64,000 bases of DNA, taken from Rhizobium altiplani (GTDB taxonomy: Bacteria; Pseudomonadota; Alphaproteobacteria; Rhizobiales; Rhizobiaceae). The DNA lies in the NCBI RefSeq assembly GCF_001542405.1, contig NZ_LNCD01000123.1, positions 188,501 through 252,500 of the forward strand, given 5' to 3'. A program made the translations under genes and the position numbers. How positions within the stretch are numbered: the first letter of the stretch is position 1; the number at the start of each line of letters is the position of its first letter. Below, piece by piece: positions 20,483-29,125 of this stretch. Below the pieces are notes generated by a model. It had not been told where the DNA came from, ran no database searches, and worked only from the letters and a program-made list of their open reading frames with translations.

Positions 20483-21664
20483 ATGTCGAGTTCATCCATC
20501 GTCATCGCTAGTGCAGGCCGCACAGCCGTTGGCTCATTTAATGGCGCGTTCGCCACCGTTCCGGCCCATGAACTGGGTGCGGCCGCGGTCAAAGGTGCGC
20601 TGGAGCGCGCAGGCGTCGATGCCAGCGAAGTCGATGAAGTCATTCTCGGCCAAGTTCTTCCAGCTGGCGAAGGCCAGAACCCGGCCCGCCAGGCGGCGAT
20701 GAAGGCGGGTGTTCCCAAGGAGGCGACGGCATGGGGAGTCAACCAGCTCTGTGGCTCCGGCCTTCGGGCCGTCGCGCTCGGCATGCAGCAGATCGCGCTC
20801 GGTGACGCAAAGATCATCGTCGCCGGCGGCCAGGAGTCGATGTCGATGGCGCCGCATGCTGCGCATCTGCGCGCCGGCGTCAAAATGGGCGACATGAAGA
20901 TGGTCGACACCATGATCAAGGATGGCCTGACAGACGCCTTCTACGGCTATCACATGGGCATCACCGCCGAGAACATTGCCCGCCAGTGGCAGCTCTCGCG
21001 CGAGGAGCAGGACCGCTTTGCCGTCGCGTCACAAAACAAGGCGGAAGCTGCACAAAAGGCCGGTCGCTTCGCCGATGAAATTATTCCGTTCGTCATTCAG
21101 ACACGAAAAGGCGACGTGACTGTCGACGCCGACGAGTACATCCGTCATGGCGCCACGTTCGATTCGATGGCCAAACTGCGGCCTGCCTTCGACAAGGAAG
21201 GCACGGTGACCGCGGCGAATGCCTCCGGCCTGAATGATGGCGCTGCTGCAGCCGTGCTTATGACTGAAGCTGAGGCCTCCCGTCGTGGTATCCAGCCGCT
21301 CGTCCGCATTGTTTCCTGGGCTACGGCAGGCGTTGATCCGCAGGTCATGGGAACCGGACCGATCCCAGCGTCGCGCAAGGCGCTGGAAAAAGCGGGTTGG
21401 TCTGTCGGCGATCTCGATCTGGTCGAAGCAAACGAAGCCTTTGCCGCGCAAGCATGCGCGGTCAACAAGGACCTCGGCTGGGATCCTTCGATCGTCAACG
21501 TCAACGGTGGCGCGATCGCGATCGGTCACCCAATCGGCGCGTCCGGCGCGCGGGTGCTCAACACGCTCCTCTTCGAGATGAAGCGCCGTGGCGCCAAGAA
21601 GGGATTGGCGACGTTGTGCATCGGTGGCGGCATGGGCGTCGCGATGTGCTTTGAAGCTCTTTGA
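20483..21664 (+). CDS. phaA: Acetyl-CoA acetyltransferase (beta-ketothiolase)
   Basis: Condenses two acetyl-CoA to acetoacetyl-CoA, the first step of polyhydroxybutyrate synthesis. The 393-residue enzyme has the acylated cysteine in NQLCGSGLRAV (near residue 89), the histidine segment IGHPIGASGAR, and the C-terminal CIGGGMGVAM with the second catalytic cysteine. ATG 20483 follows AACAGGAG. phaB starts 68 bases downstream beyond a hairpin. Confidence 0.95.
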   Translation: MSSSSIVIASAGRTAVGSFNGAFATVPAHELGAAAVKGALERAGVDASEVDEVILGQVLPAGEGQNPARQAAMKAGVPKEATAWGVNQLCGSGLRAVALGMQQIALGDAKIIVAGGQESMSMAPHAAHLRAGVKMGDMKMVDTMIKDGLTDAFYGYHMGITAENIARQWQLSREEQDRFAVASQNKAEAAQKAGRFADEIIPFVIQTRKGDVTVDADEYIRHGATFDSMAKLRPAFDKEGTVTAANASGLNDGAAAAVLMTEAEASRRGIQPLVRIVSWATAGVDPQVMGTGPIPASRKALEKAGWSVGDLDLVEANEAFAAQACAVNKDLGWDPSIVNVNGGAIAIGHPIGASGARVLNTLLFEMKRRGAKKGLATLCIGGGMGVAMCFEAL

Positions 21665-21691
21665 ACAGCAGGCAATCCAACCATAACCTGA

Positions 21692-21711
21692 GCCCCGCAG
21701 GATAGCGGGGC
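21692..21711 (+). other. Stem-loop between phaA and phaB
   Basis: Perfect stem GCCCCGC / GCGGGGC with a 6-base loop and only a short TTC afterwards. It is too weak in U residues for full termination and may stabilise the phaA message. Confidence 0.5.
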
Positions 21712-21732
21712 CTTCAAATGAGGGAGCGGAAC

Positions 21733-22458
21733 ATGAGCAGGGTGGCTGTTGTCACTGGTGGTACCCGCGGCATTGGCGCCGCGATTTCCGTCGCACTGAA
21801 GAATGCAGGCTATGCAGTTGCCGCCAACTACGCGGGCAACGACGAGAAGGCGAACGCCTTTCACAGCACGACAGGCATTCCCGTCTTCAAATGGGATGTT
21901 TCCGACTATGCATCATGCGGTGAGGGCATCGCGAAGGTAGAGGCTGAACTGGGTCCGGTCGACGTCCTTGTCAACAACGCCGGCATCACCCGGGACGCAA
22001 TGTTCCACAAGATGACGCCGCAACAGTGGCACGAGGTCGTCAACACCAACCTCACCGGACTCTTCAACATGACGCACCAGGTCTGGGGCGGCATGCGCGA
22101 CCGAAGCTACGGGCGCATTGTCAACATCTCTTCGATCAACGGCCAGAAGGGGCAGATGGGGCAGGCGAACTATTCGGCTGCCAAGGCAGGTGACCTCGGC
22201 TTCACCAAGGCACTCGCGCAGGAGGGTGCTGCCAAGAACATCACCGTGAATGCGATCTGCCCAGGTTATATCGGGACGGAAATGGTTCTCGCAGTCCCGG
22301 AGAAAGTCCTCAATGAACGGATTATTCCGCAGATTCCGGTAGGCCGCTTGGGCGAGCCTGAAGAGGTTGCCCGCTGCGTCGTCTTCCTGGTTTCCGATGA
22401 TGCGGGTTTCATTACCGGATCGACGCTCAGCGCCAATGGCGGCCAGTTGTTCGTTTAG
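21733..22458 (+). CDS. phaB: Acetoacetyl-CoA reductase
   Basis: NADPH-dependent short-chain dehydrogenase forming (R)-3-hydroxybutyryl-CoA for polyhydroxybutyrate. The 241-residue protein has the cofactor motif TGGTRGIG, the NNAG segment, the catalytic serine in NISSINGQKGQ, and YSAAKAG with Tyr and Lys. The SINGQKGQMGQ-NYSAAKAG pattern is characteristic of PhaB. Start ATG 21733 (GGGAGCGGAAC upstream); the in-frame ATG at 21718 lacks a site. PHA synthase itself is not in the window. Confidence 0.95.
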   Translation: MSRVAVVTGGTRGIGAAISVALKNAGYAVAANYAGNDEKANAFHSTTGIPVFKWDVSDYASCGEGIAKVEAELGPVDVLVNNAGITRDAMFHKMTPQQWHEVVNTNLTGLFNMTHQVWGGMRDRSYGRIVNISSINGQKGQMGQANYSAAKAGDLGFTKALAQEGAAKNITVNAICPGYIGTEMVLAVPEKVLNERIIPQIPVGRLGEPEEVARCVVFLVSDDAGFITGSTLSANGGQLFV

Positions 22459-22607
22459 CGGATGGAGGCTGTAAGGCCGTTATCGTGGCTCTCGATCTGC
22501 TGCGAATAGCGGCCTTGCTGGCTACGCGTATCGTACGGATTCAAGTATGCCGCATAGGTCGCCATGGCGATCGTCAATATTGCGGCTGCGCCGATAATTC
22601 TGGTCAT
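22455..22607 (-). CDS. Small membrane-anchored or secreted protein (50 aa)
   Basis: Fifty residues beginning MTRIIGAAAILTIAMATYAA, which is one hydrophobic segment or a signal peptide, followed by a short polar tail rich in Q, R and S. ATG 22607 has GGAG eight bases upstream. Its stop overlaps the phaB stop from the other strand by four bases. Function unknown. Confidence 0.5.
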   Translation of the reverse strand: MTRIIGAAAILTIAMATYAAYLNPYDTRSQQGRYSQQIESHDNGLTASIR

Positions 22608-22695
22608 GCCCTGCACTCCGAATTCCCCACGGCCCATTGGTCGTTCAAACCGGTGTCGATATTGGGGCGGATTTGAGGAATTATTAGGCTGTCTT

Positions 22696-22842
22696 TCAGC
22701 CCTTTGGGTGACGCCTTGCCTTAGCCCTGACCGGCACCTTTTGCATTGCGCGATCTTCGCCGCGAAGAGCGGCAGCGGCCGTTGTCACGACTGCAGCCGC
22801 AATCAGGATGGCGACCGCGGAATTCAAGATAATCTGGGTCAT
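22696..22842 (-). CDS. Small membrane protein (48 aa)
   Basis: Forty-eight residues: an N-terminal hydrophobic stretch (MTQIILNSAVAILIAAAVV) and a basic tail (KVPVRAKARRHPKG). ATG 22842 is preceded by AAGGAAC at good spacing. It is read toward the 50-residue gene, so the two could be cotranscribed; both have one N-terminal membrane segment. Too short for confident homology; function unknown. Confidence 0.45.
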   Translation of the reverse strand: MTQIILNSAVAILIAAAVVTTAAAALRGEDRAMQKVPVRAKARRHPKG

Positions 22843-22983
22843 GGGACCGTTCCTTTCCAAGTCGGCGGGACGTGGCTCGCCGCTGTTCTTGAAAGAAATA
22901 TGCGCCTCACTCGCACGGTCCGGTAGATTGAACTTTGGCGACCGACTGTCGGCGTGGCGTTGACAATCGGGCGCCGAGCTCTC

Positions 22984-23712
22984 CTAAAGGTGCGGATTGC
23001 GGGGTCGGTATTTTGATACCAGCCGCTGGTTCACCGCTGCAGCGCCCGGCATGTTGGCGCTGAGATAGATCGGTGCGTCGCCGCTCTTCGCAAGCTCCAA
23101 AGCAACCTCTGCGAAGATCGCGTTGAGGACCGTTGCACCGATCGCCGTGGAAACCGGGCCGACCTTTAGCTCCGTGCCCGGGAGCGCAATCACCGCATCG
23201 CCAGGGGGAAGACCGTTGTCCAGCACGATATCGGCGATGTCGGCCAGCCGCCGTCGGCCGTTTGCAATCGCACTCGAATAGGAGACCGACGTGATCGCGA
23301 TCACCTTGGCGCCGATTTCGTGGCCATAATCGGCAGCTTCGATCGGCGCTGCATTCACGCCGGAGTTCGATGCGATGATGATGACGTCGCCGGGCTGCAT
23401 GCCATAGCGTTCGAGTACCGGTCGCACCAATCCTTGCGTGCGCTCGTAAACTGAACTGATTACGGCACCCTCGTGCAGCATTGCGGAACCGACGAGGACC
23501 GGGATCGTCAAAGCGAGGCCGCCTGCTCGATAGTGGACCTCTTCCGCCAGCATATGCGAGTGCCCGGTGCCGAACACATAGACCCGCTTGTCGTTGCGGG
23601 CGGCTTCCAGGATCGCTTTGGCCGCCAAAGCCATGGGCTCGGCGAGTTCCGTCTTCAAAGCCTCGAGCCGGCCAATCAGATTGGAAAAATAAGCATCGGT
23701 GATCGCGGTCAT
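22984..23712 (-). CDS. SIS-domain protein, UPF0309 type
   Basis: A 242-residue phosphosugar-binding protein. The SIS fold shows as KRVYVFGTGHSHMLAEEVHYRAGG and GDVIIIASNSGVNAAPIEAA. This subgroup (UPF0309) has no proven reaction. It is the last gene of the nag operon, 14 bases after nagA, so it may act on an amino-sugar phosphate such as a MurNAc- or GlcNAc-derived intermediate. ATG 23712 has GCGAGG upstream; GTG 23715 is an alternative. Confidence 0.85.
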   Translation of the reverse strand: MTAITDAYFSNLIGRLEALKTELAEPMALAAKAILEAARNDKRVYVFGTGHSHMLAEEVHYRAGGLALTIPVLVGSAMLHEGAVISSVYERTQGLVRPVLERYGMQPGDVIIIASNSGVNAAPIEAADYGHEIGAKVIAITSVSYSSAIANGRRRLADIADIVLDNGLPPGDAVIALPGTELKVGPVSTAIGATVLNAIFAEVALELAKSGDAPIYLSANMPGAAAVNQRLVSKYRPRNPHL

Positions 23713-23726
23713 CACATCCTCGCTTT

Positions 23727-24878
23727 CTAGGCGGCTTCACCGCTGATGAAGGTCCGTGTGACCTCCAGGGCGTCGGTGAGATGCACCAGATCGGCCCGGG
23801 CGCCCGGTGACAGGTGTCCGCGGTCGTCAAGGCGCAGGAAGCGCGCCGGGTAGGACGTCGCCATGCGAAGGGCCTCCGCGAGGGTCAGTTCGAGATAGTT
23901 AACCCCGTAGCGGATGGTGGACGCCATATCGACATCGGAGCCGGCAAGCGTGCCATCCGAAAGAACCAGCTTCGAGCAGAATCCGCCCCTTTCGCGCCGA
24001 ACCGTACGACCGTTCAGCGTGAAAGAGTCTTGCTCCGATCCAACCAGCGACATCGCGTCAGTGACGAAAAAGAGCTTGCCCTCACCCCGCTTGGCACGAA
24101 GCGCGGTTCGAAGCGCCTTCGGATCGACATGATGGCCGTCGGCGATGGTGCCGCACCAGACCGAGGGGTGATCGATGGCCGCACCGACCAAGCCGGGCGC
24201 CCGATGGCCAAGTTGGCTCATTGCATTGAAAAGATGGGTGACGCCACGTGCGCCGGCATCGAACCGTGCCTCTGCCGCCTCGCTGGAGCAATCGGAATGG
24301 CCGATGCTGACGGTGACACCGGCTTCGCTGAGTTCGCGCACCTGTTTCGCCGTGACCTGTTCGGCCGCCATCGTTACCAGCAGGGTGCCGATCGCCTCCT
24401 TGGCCGCGATGAACGCCTTCACGTCCCTGTCTTCGACGGGGCGCATGAGCTCGGCAAGATGTGCTCCCTTGCGGGCAGGCGCCAGATGCGGGCCCTCGAG
24501 GTGCAGACCCGCCACGCCGCGGTTCGACTTGACGGCTTCCTTGGCTGCCTCGATTGCCGCTGCTGTCGCGTCCGCGGTATCGGTGATCAGTGTCGGTAGC
24601 AGCGCAGTCGTTCCGTAAGGGCGATGACCTTCGGCAATCATGTACATGGAGGCCGGCGACGGCTCGTCGTTGAGCATCCGGCCACCACCGCCGTTCACTT
24701 GCGCATCGATGAAACCCGCGGAAAGCACGCCGCCTTCAAAGCGCGTGTGCTCACCGTCAGGCAGTTCGCCTGCCGCCGCAATTGCCTCGACGCGGCCGTT
24801 CGAGACAATGAGCGCCTTGTCGTCATGGAAGCGCTGACCATCGAAGATCCGCGCGCCGGAGAAGATCTTGCGAACCAT
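23727..24878 (-). CDS. nagA: N-acetylglucosamine-6-phosphate deacetylase
   Basis: Removes acetate from GlcNAc-6-phosphate in the cytoplasm. The 383-residue amidohydrolase shows GFIDAQVNGGGG near the start, HLEGPHLAPARKGAH with the metal-binding glutamate, IGHSDCSSE and THLFNAMSQLGHR with metal and substrate histidines, and FVTDAMSLVG with the catalytic aspartate. Its ATG overlaps the stop of the SIS deaminase (TGATG), showing translational coupling. Its product, GlcN-6-P, would be the substrate of that neighbour. Confidence 0.94.
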   Translation of the reverse strand: MVRKIFSGARIFDGQRFHDDKALIVSNGRVEAIAAAGELPDGEHTRFEGGVLSAGFIDAQVNGGGGRMLNDEPSPASMYMIAEGHRPYGTTALLPTLITDTADATAAAIEAAKEAVKSNRGVAGLHLEGPHLAPARKGAHLAELMRPVEDRDVKAFIAAKEAIGTLLVTMAAEQVTAKQVRELSEAGVTVSIGHSDCSSEAAEARFDAGARGVTHLFNAMSQLGHRAPGLVGAAIDHPSVWCGTIADGHHVDPKALRTALRAKRGEGKLFFVTDAMSLVGSEQDSFTLNGRTVRRERGGFCSKLVLSDGTLAGSDVDMASTIRYGVNYLELTLAEALRMATSYPARFLRLDDRGHLSPGARADLVHLTDALEVTRTFISGEAA

Positions 24879-25909
24879 CACATCGTCTCCGTGACCTTGA
24901 GCAGGTTGGCCGGCTTGTCGGGGTCGAATCCTTTCCGACGGGTGACCGACTCGATCAGGCGGTAGTAGACGAGCAGCGAAACGAGTGGGTCGAGCAACCC
25001 GCTGCCGGTCGTCGGCACCTGGACATTGATCCCGGAAACCGGCTTGGCCGAGAACGGCACGGTGGTGGCGCCCAGCTTCTGCAGTCGCTCCAGCGCCTGG
25101 ACGTTGTTGCTGAAGGCCGGATCATCGGGCGCGAAAGCGACGATCGGAAAGCCAGGCTGAACAAGGCGCATCGGACCATGCATCAGCTCGGCAAGGGAGA
25201 AGGCTTCTGCATGCAGGCCTGCCGTCTCCTTGGCTTTCAAGGCTGCCTCAAGGGCAATGGCGAAAGCGGGGCCGCGACCGGCGGTGTAGAGCGAGCTGGC
25301 GTTGAATAGGACATCCTCTGCCGCCTTCGTATCGATGCCGCTGGTTGCCTGGAGGGCATCGGGCAGATTTTCCAGGGAGGCATGCAGATCGCGCTTGCCG
25401 CTGATGGCGGCCGTGACACCGGAAAGCGCGGCGACCGAGGCGATGAAGGACTTGGTCGCAGCTACGCTCTTTTCGGCGCCCGCATTGAGCCCGAGAACGA
25501 TGTCGGCCTGCTTGGCAAGCGGACTATCGGTGACGTTGACGACAGCGATCGTCGTTGCGCCGCCGCGTTTTGCCGCATCCTGCAAGGCAACGATGTCGGG
25601 GCTCGCGCCGGATTGCGACACTGTGAAGTGGATGCCACCCTTCAGATGCAGCGATGCGCCGTAGACCGAGGCGATCGAAGGGCCAACCGATGCGACTGGC
25701 ACGCCACAGGTGATCTCGAACAGGTATTTGAAGAAGGTCGCGGCGTGGTCCGAAGAGCCGCGCGCCGCGGTCGTCACGACGCTCGGAGCGCCCGATGCAA
25801 ACAGCTTTGCAATTTCGTCGAGGACGGGCTTTTCTTTCTGCAGCAGGGTTGCGACGACTTCCGGTGACTGGCCGGCTTCCTGCAACATTAGCGATGGGCT
25901 TTCACTCAT
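24878..25909 (-). CDS. SIS-type glucosamine-6-phosphate deaminase (GlmS isomerase-domain like)
   Basis: A 343-residue protein with two SIS domains (TTAARGSSDHAATFFKYLFE; FTVSQSGASPDIVALQDAAK; later LYTAGRGPAFAIALEAALK and AEAFSLAELMHGP). This matches the isomerase half of GlmS without the glutaminase, the type that replaces NagB in many proteobacteria and converts GlcN-6-P to fructose-6-P plus ammonia. Being coupled to nagA (TGATG) and to the GntR regulator (ATGA overlap) supports that role. The sequence cannot distinguish it from other amino-sugar SIS deaminases. Confidence 0.88.
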   Translation of the reverse strand: MSESPSLMLQEAGQSPEVVATLLQKEKPVLDEIAKLFASGAPSVVTTAARGSSDHAATFFKYLFEITCGVPVASVGPSIASVYGASLHLKGGIHFTVSQSGASPDIVALQDAAKRGGATTIAVVNVTDSPLAKQADIVLGLNAGAEKSVAATKSFIASVAALSGVTAAISGKRDLHASLENLPDALQATSGIDTKAAEDVLFNASSLYTAGRGPAFAIALEAALKAKETAGLHAEAFSLAELMHGPMRLVQPGFPIVAFAPDDPAFSNNVQALERLQKLGATTVPFSAKPVSGINVQVPTTGSGLLDPLVSLLVYYRLIESVTRRKGFDPDKPANLLKVTETM

Positions 25910-26679
25910 AGGTCATCTCCGATTCTCAATTCCGCAACAAAATCATATGCATCACCACGATAGTGGGAGCGGGTGTATTCAACGACACGCTGGTCCTCCA
26001 GACGCGACACACGTTCGATCAGCAGTGCGGGCGCGCCGGCATTCACGTTAAGCGCAGCGGCCGACGACGGATCGAGTGTGACCGCCGTCAATCTCTGCAG
26101 CGCTCGGACCGGACGGTGGCCGTTCGCCGCGAGCGCTTCATAAAGAGATCCCTCGCCGCCACCGCCTTCGCCGAGAAACTTTATCGGCACGACAGCGCGT
26201 TCGATGGCAAGCGGCAGCCCGTCGGCAAGGCGCAGACGATCGAGGCGAAGAACAGGTTCATCAAGCCCAAGGCCAAGCAGGAAAGCCTCTTCCGGAGATG
26301 GCGTGTTGACTGTCCGAGACAAGATCCTTGCGGCCGGAGCGCGACCGCGCGAGCGCATGTCGGCAGAAAACGATGAGAGCCGCCACAGCGACTGTTCCAT
26401 GCGCTCGACCTTGCTGGAAACGAAGGTGCCGCTTCCATGCCGCGACTCGAGCGTGCCGGAATTCATCAGGTCGCGATAAGCGGTCCGAACGGTGACACGC
26501 CCGACCTTCAAGGCTTCGGCCAGATCGCGCTCGCCGGGGAGCGCCGTTCCGGGCTTCAGCAACCCTTCCTGGATCAAACCGGTTAGTGCCTGCGCCAGCC
26601 GCTTGTAAAGCGGCCCGGTCAACGCCTCGTCGCGCAGGCCACGGCTGTTCAGTTCCGCTATCAGACTGGTTCTATCCAT
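25906..26679 (-). CDS. GntR/HutC-family regulator of the amino-sugar operon (NagR-like)
   Basis: A 257-residue regulator with an N-terminal winged helix (PLYKRLAQALTGLIQEGLLKPG, GERDLAEALKVGRVTVRTAYRDL) and a C-terminal UTRA effector domain (LRLDRLRLADGLPLAIERA). Homologues respond to GlcNAc-6-P or GlcN-6-P. Start ATG 26679; the frame is open further upstream but without coding character. It is the first gene of a four-gene operon with overlapping or very short junctions. Repeated TGGTTCTA elements at its start suggest autoregulation. Confidence 0.88.
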   Translation of the reverse strand: MDRTSLIAELNSRGLRDEALTGPLYKRLAQALTGLIQEGLLKPGTALPGERDLAEALKVGRVTVRTAYRDLMNSGTLESRHGSGTFVSSKVERMEQSLWRLSSFSADMRSRGRAPAARILSRTVNTPSPEEAFLLGLGLDEPVLRLDRLRLADGLPLAIERAVVPIKFLGEGGGGEGSLYEALAANGHRPVRALQRLTAVTLDPSSAAALNVNAGAPALLIERVSRLEDQRVVEYTRSHYRGDAYDFVAELRIGDDL

Positions 26680-26708
26680 TTGGCGATAATAGAACCTATT
26701 TAGAACCA
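26667..26708. promoter_or_regulatory. Candidate operator: three TGGTTCTA-type octamers at the GntR gene start
   Basis: TGGTTCTA at 26667-26674 (inside the first codons), TAGAACCT at 26690-26697 and TAGAACCA at 26701-26708. The outer pair forms an inverted repeat, the right pair a direct repeat with an 11-base period. The placement over the start of the operon fits repression by the encoded GntR protein. Confidence 0.5.
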
Positions 26709-26730
26709 ATCGCAAGCAAGAAATGACGCG

Positions 26731-26763
26731 CAAAAAAACCCCCGCAGGATGCCTGCGAGGGTT
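26731..26763 (-). terminator. Intrinsic terminator of galM
   Basis: On the minus strand: AACCCTCGCAGG-CAT-CCTGCGGGGGTT with one small bulge, followed by TTTTTTT. It lies 28 bases past the galM stop. Confidence 0.8.
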
Positions 26764-26790
26764 GGCTCATTCGAGAACAAGGCGAGTGCG

Positions 26791-27813
26791 TTAGCTCTTC
26801 GAGAAAATGTAATCCGTTTCCTGACGCAACACTTCACCCGGGCGCAAAACGGCATCGGGGAAGCCCTCGTGGTTGATCGCATCCGGCCAGATCTGTGTTT
26901 CCAGGCAGAAGCCGGCGAAGGGACCATACTTGCGTCCATCGAGGCCTGGCACAGGCACGTCGAGTTTGAAGCCGGCGTAGAACTGTACGCCGGGCTCCGT
27001 CGTGCGAACTTCCAGCGAAACGCCTGAGTTCAGGCTGCGGGCAAGCGCGACGGAGCGCTTTGCGGTGCGTTCAGTGGAGAGGCAGAAATTGTGATCGTAG
27101 AGTGCCTGTTCGCTGCCGTCGAACCGCTTCATGGGCGACATCTCGCGGAAGTCAAACACCGTTCCGGCGACGGGCCGTACCTCTCCGGTCGGGATCTGCA
27201 ACTCGTTCGTCACGAGGTAGCCGTCGGCTGCAATCATGATGTCGTGGCCGAGCGCATCGTCGCGGCCGTCGAGGTTGAAATAGGCATGCTGGCAGACGTT
27301 TGCGATCGTCGGCTGATCACTGGTCGATTCGTAGGTCACAGAAAATTCGCCGTTGCCGTGTACCCAGTAGGTTGCCTGGATGGTGCAGTTGCCCGGATAG
27401 CCGCCCCGACCGTCGGGATCGACTATCTTCAACACGACGCGGTCGACATCGTGCTCGACGATTGTCCAATTCCGCTTGGCGATGTTGTCCTTGCCACCGT
27501 GAAGATGGGTCACGCCCTTCTCGTTGAGATCGAGTTGATAGTTCTTGCCATCCAATGTGAACTTGCCGCCGCCGATGCGGTTTGCGCAGCGCCCAGGCGT
27601 AGCGCCGAAGTAAGAAGAGTGGGCGGGGTAGGTGTCAAAATCGTCGAAGCCAAGCAGCAGCGGCGCATCGTGACCGTCAAGGCGGAGATCCTGAATGACG
27701 GCGCCCCAGGTGATGATCTTGGCGGTCAGCCCGCCACCCTTGATCTCGACACGATAGACGGTCTCGCCCGACTGGGTTTGCCCAAAAACTTCCCGTTTCA
27801 ACATTTCCGACAT
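26791..27813 (-). CDS. galM: Galactose mutarotase (aldose 1-epimerase)
   Basis: Interconverts alpha and beta anomers of aldohexoses. The 340-residue protein has FGATPGRCANRIGGGKF at the expected place, the conserved histidine region VTHLHGG, VCQHAYFNLDG with the second active-site histidine, and the carboxylate-bearing FCLETQIWPDAINHEGFP near the C-terminus. ATG 27813 is chosen (MSEMLKREVFG); 27822 or 27804 remain possible. A hairpin (27843-27857) precedes it in the leader. It lies beside the nag operon but is separated from it by a strong terminator. Confidence 0.92.
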   Translation of the reverse strand: MSEMLKREVFGQTQSGETVYRVEIKGGGLTAKIITWGAVIQDLRLDGHDAPLLLGFDDFDTYPAHSSYFGATPGRCANRIGGGKFTLDGKNYQLDLNEKGVTHLHGGKDNIAKRNWTIVEHDVDRVVLKIVDPDGRGGYPGNCTIQATYWVHGNGEFSVTYESTSDQPTIANVCQHAYFNLDGRDDALGHDIMIAADGYLVTNELQIPTGEVRPVAGTVFDFREMSPMKRFDGSEQALYDHNFCLSTERTAKRSVALARSLNSGVSLEVRTTEPGVQFYAGFKLDVPVPGLDGRKYGPFAGFCLETQIWPDAINHEGFPDAVLRPGEVLRQETDYIFSKS

Positions 27814-27908
27814 AGCGACCATCCAGATATATCTTTAATTGAGGCAGGGAACCTGCCCCCATTTGCCGCAAACCGCAACGGGTGTCGTAAAAAAGAAGCA
27901 CCGTCACA

Positions 27909-27927
27909 CCAAGCGGCGGCCGCTTGG
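27909..27927 (-). terminator. Weak terminator hairpin after metA
   Basis: CCAAGCGG / CCGCTTGG with a 3-base loop, 11 bases beyond the metA stop; on the minus strand a T6 run follows only after about 14 bases. Confidence 0.5.
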
Positions 27928-27938
27928 CATCGGCTCCG

Positions 27939-28862
27939 TCAGTTGCCCTTGCCGATGTCGTTGAGATCGTAAGGTGTCGTCTGGTAGATCTCGTTGATCC
28001 AGTTGCCGAACAACAGGTGCGCGTGGCTGCGCCAGCGATTTTGCGGCGCCAGCGACGGATCGTTGTGCGGGAAATAGTTGTGCGGCATCTTGATCGGCAC
28101 GCCGGCATTCACGTCGCGGAAGTATTCGTCCGAGAGCGACGTTGAATCGTACTCCACATGATTGAACATATAGAGCCGCTTGCCCTTGCGTTCATGCACC
28201 AGGCAGACGCCCATTTCGCTGGATTCCATCAGGATCTCCAGGTCTGGTGACTTTTCGATGTCGCTGCGGCGAACCTCGGTCCAGCGCGACACGGGCACTT
28301 CGAAATTGTCGGAGAAACCGTTCAGGTAGACCGACGACGGCTTCAGATTCCGGTGTCGGTAGACACCGAAGGCCTTCTCCTTGAGTTCGTACTTCGGAAC
28401 GCCGTGGAAATGATAGATCGCGGCCATCGCGCCCCAGCAGACGTTCATCGACGAATGAACGTTGGTTTCCGTCCAGTCGAAAATCTGCTGCATTTCACCC
28501 CAATAGTTCACGTCCTCGTAGGGCAGCGTCTCGATCGGCGCGCCTGTTGTGATGAAGCCGTCGAACTTGCGGTCCTTCACTTCCTCCCACGTCTGGTAGA
28601 AGGCGAGAAGATGGTCTTCCGAGGTGTTCTTTGCTTTATGGTTGCCCACGCGGATGAGCGAAAGCTCCACCTGCAGCGGCGAAGCGCCGACCAGGCGGGC
28701 CATCTGCAATTCCGTCTTGATCTTGTTGGGCATGAGGTTGAGAAGCCCGATCTGCAGCGGCCGGATGTCCTGACGGATTGCCGCCGTCTCGGTCATCACG
28801 CGTACGCCTTCCTGAACCAGGGTTTCAAACGCAGGCAAGGTATCGGGGATCTTGATGGGCAT
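27939..28862 (-). CDS. metA: Homoserine O-acyltransferase MetA
   Basis: First committed step of methionine synthesis, acylating homoserine (succinyl or acetyl donor). The 307-residue enzyme begins MPIKIPDTLPAFETL and has LNLMPNKIKTELQ, TGAPIETLPYEDVNYW, the nucleophile cysteine in MNVCWGAMAAIYHFHG, and the catalytic histidine in FNHVEYD. ATG 28862 is preferred over GTG 28871. A glutamate or glycine in the active site decides the acyl donor and I do not assign it. Preceded by a SAM-II riboswitch, so it is repressed by S-adenosylmethionine. Confidence 0.94.
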   Translation of the reverse strand: MPIKIPDTLPAFETLVQEGVRVMTETAAIRQDIRPLQIGLLNLMPNKIKTELQMARLVGASPLQVELSLIRVGNHKAKNTSEDHLLAFYQTWEEVKDRKFDGFITTGAPIETLPYEDVNYWGEMQQIFDWTETNVHSSMNVCWGAMAAIYHFHGVPKYELKEKAFGVYRHRNLKPSSVYLNGFSDNFEVPVSRWTEVRRSDIEKSPDLEILMESSEMGVCLVHERKGKRLYMFNHVEYDSTSLSDEYFRDVNAGVPIKMPHNYFPHNDPSLAPQNRWRSHAHLLFGNWINEIYQTTPYDLNDIGKGN

Positions 28863-28910
28863 TGCGGTCACTCGATCAAAGAAACGAATATATCGCTATC
28901 GGTCCGCACG

Positions 28911-28966
28911 CGGCCCTTTAGCAACTTCTTTAACGTGGCTGCAAGCCGGCCGGCCAAATCACCACG
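28911..28966 (-). ncRNA. SAM-II riboswitch upstream of metA
   Basis: On the minus strand the leader reads CGTGGTGATTTGGCCGG, then GGCTTGCAGCCACGTTAAA and GCTAAAGGGCC. This fits the alphaproteobacterial metA (SAM-II) pseudoknot: stem 1 CGTGG with CCACG, and a second pairing GGCC with GGCC. It ends 48 bases before the metA start, so SAM binding would act on translation initiation or early transcription. Confidence 0.9.
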
Positions 28967-29125
28967 GAGTGCCTTAAATAGCGCCAGTCGGGCTGCGAAT
29001 CAATTGCTCATACGAAGAGTGGGGTCGATGCGAAGTCACTCACACGTTAAAGGTTGCTAGAATCTGTTGGTGGACACAGCGAATCACCACGTTTATTGAA
29101 GTAGAATGACGACTAGGGACGCGTA

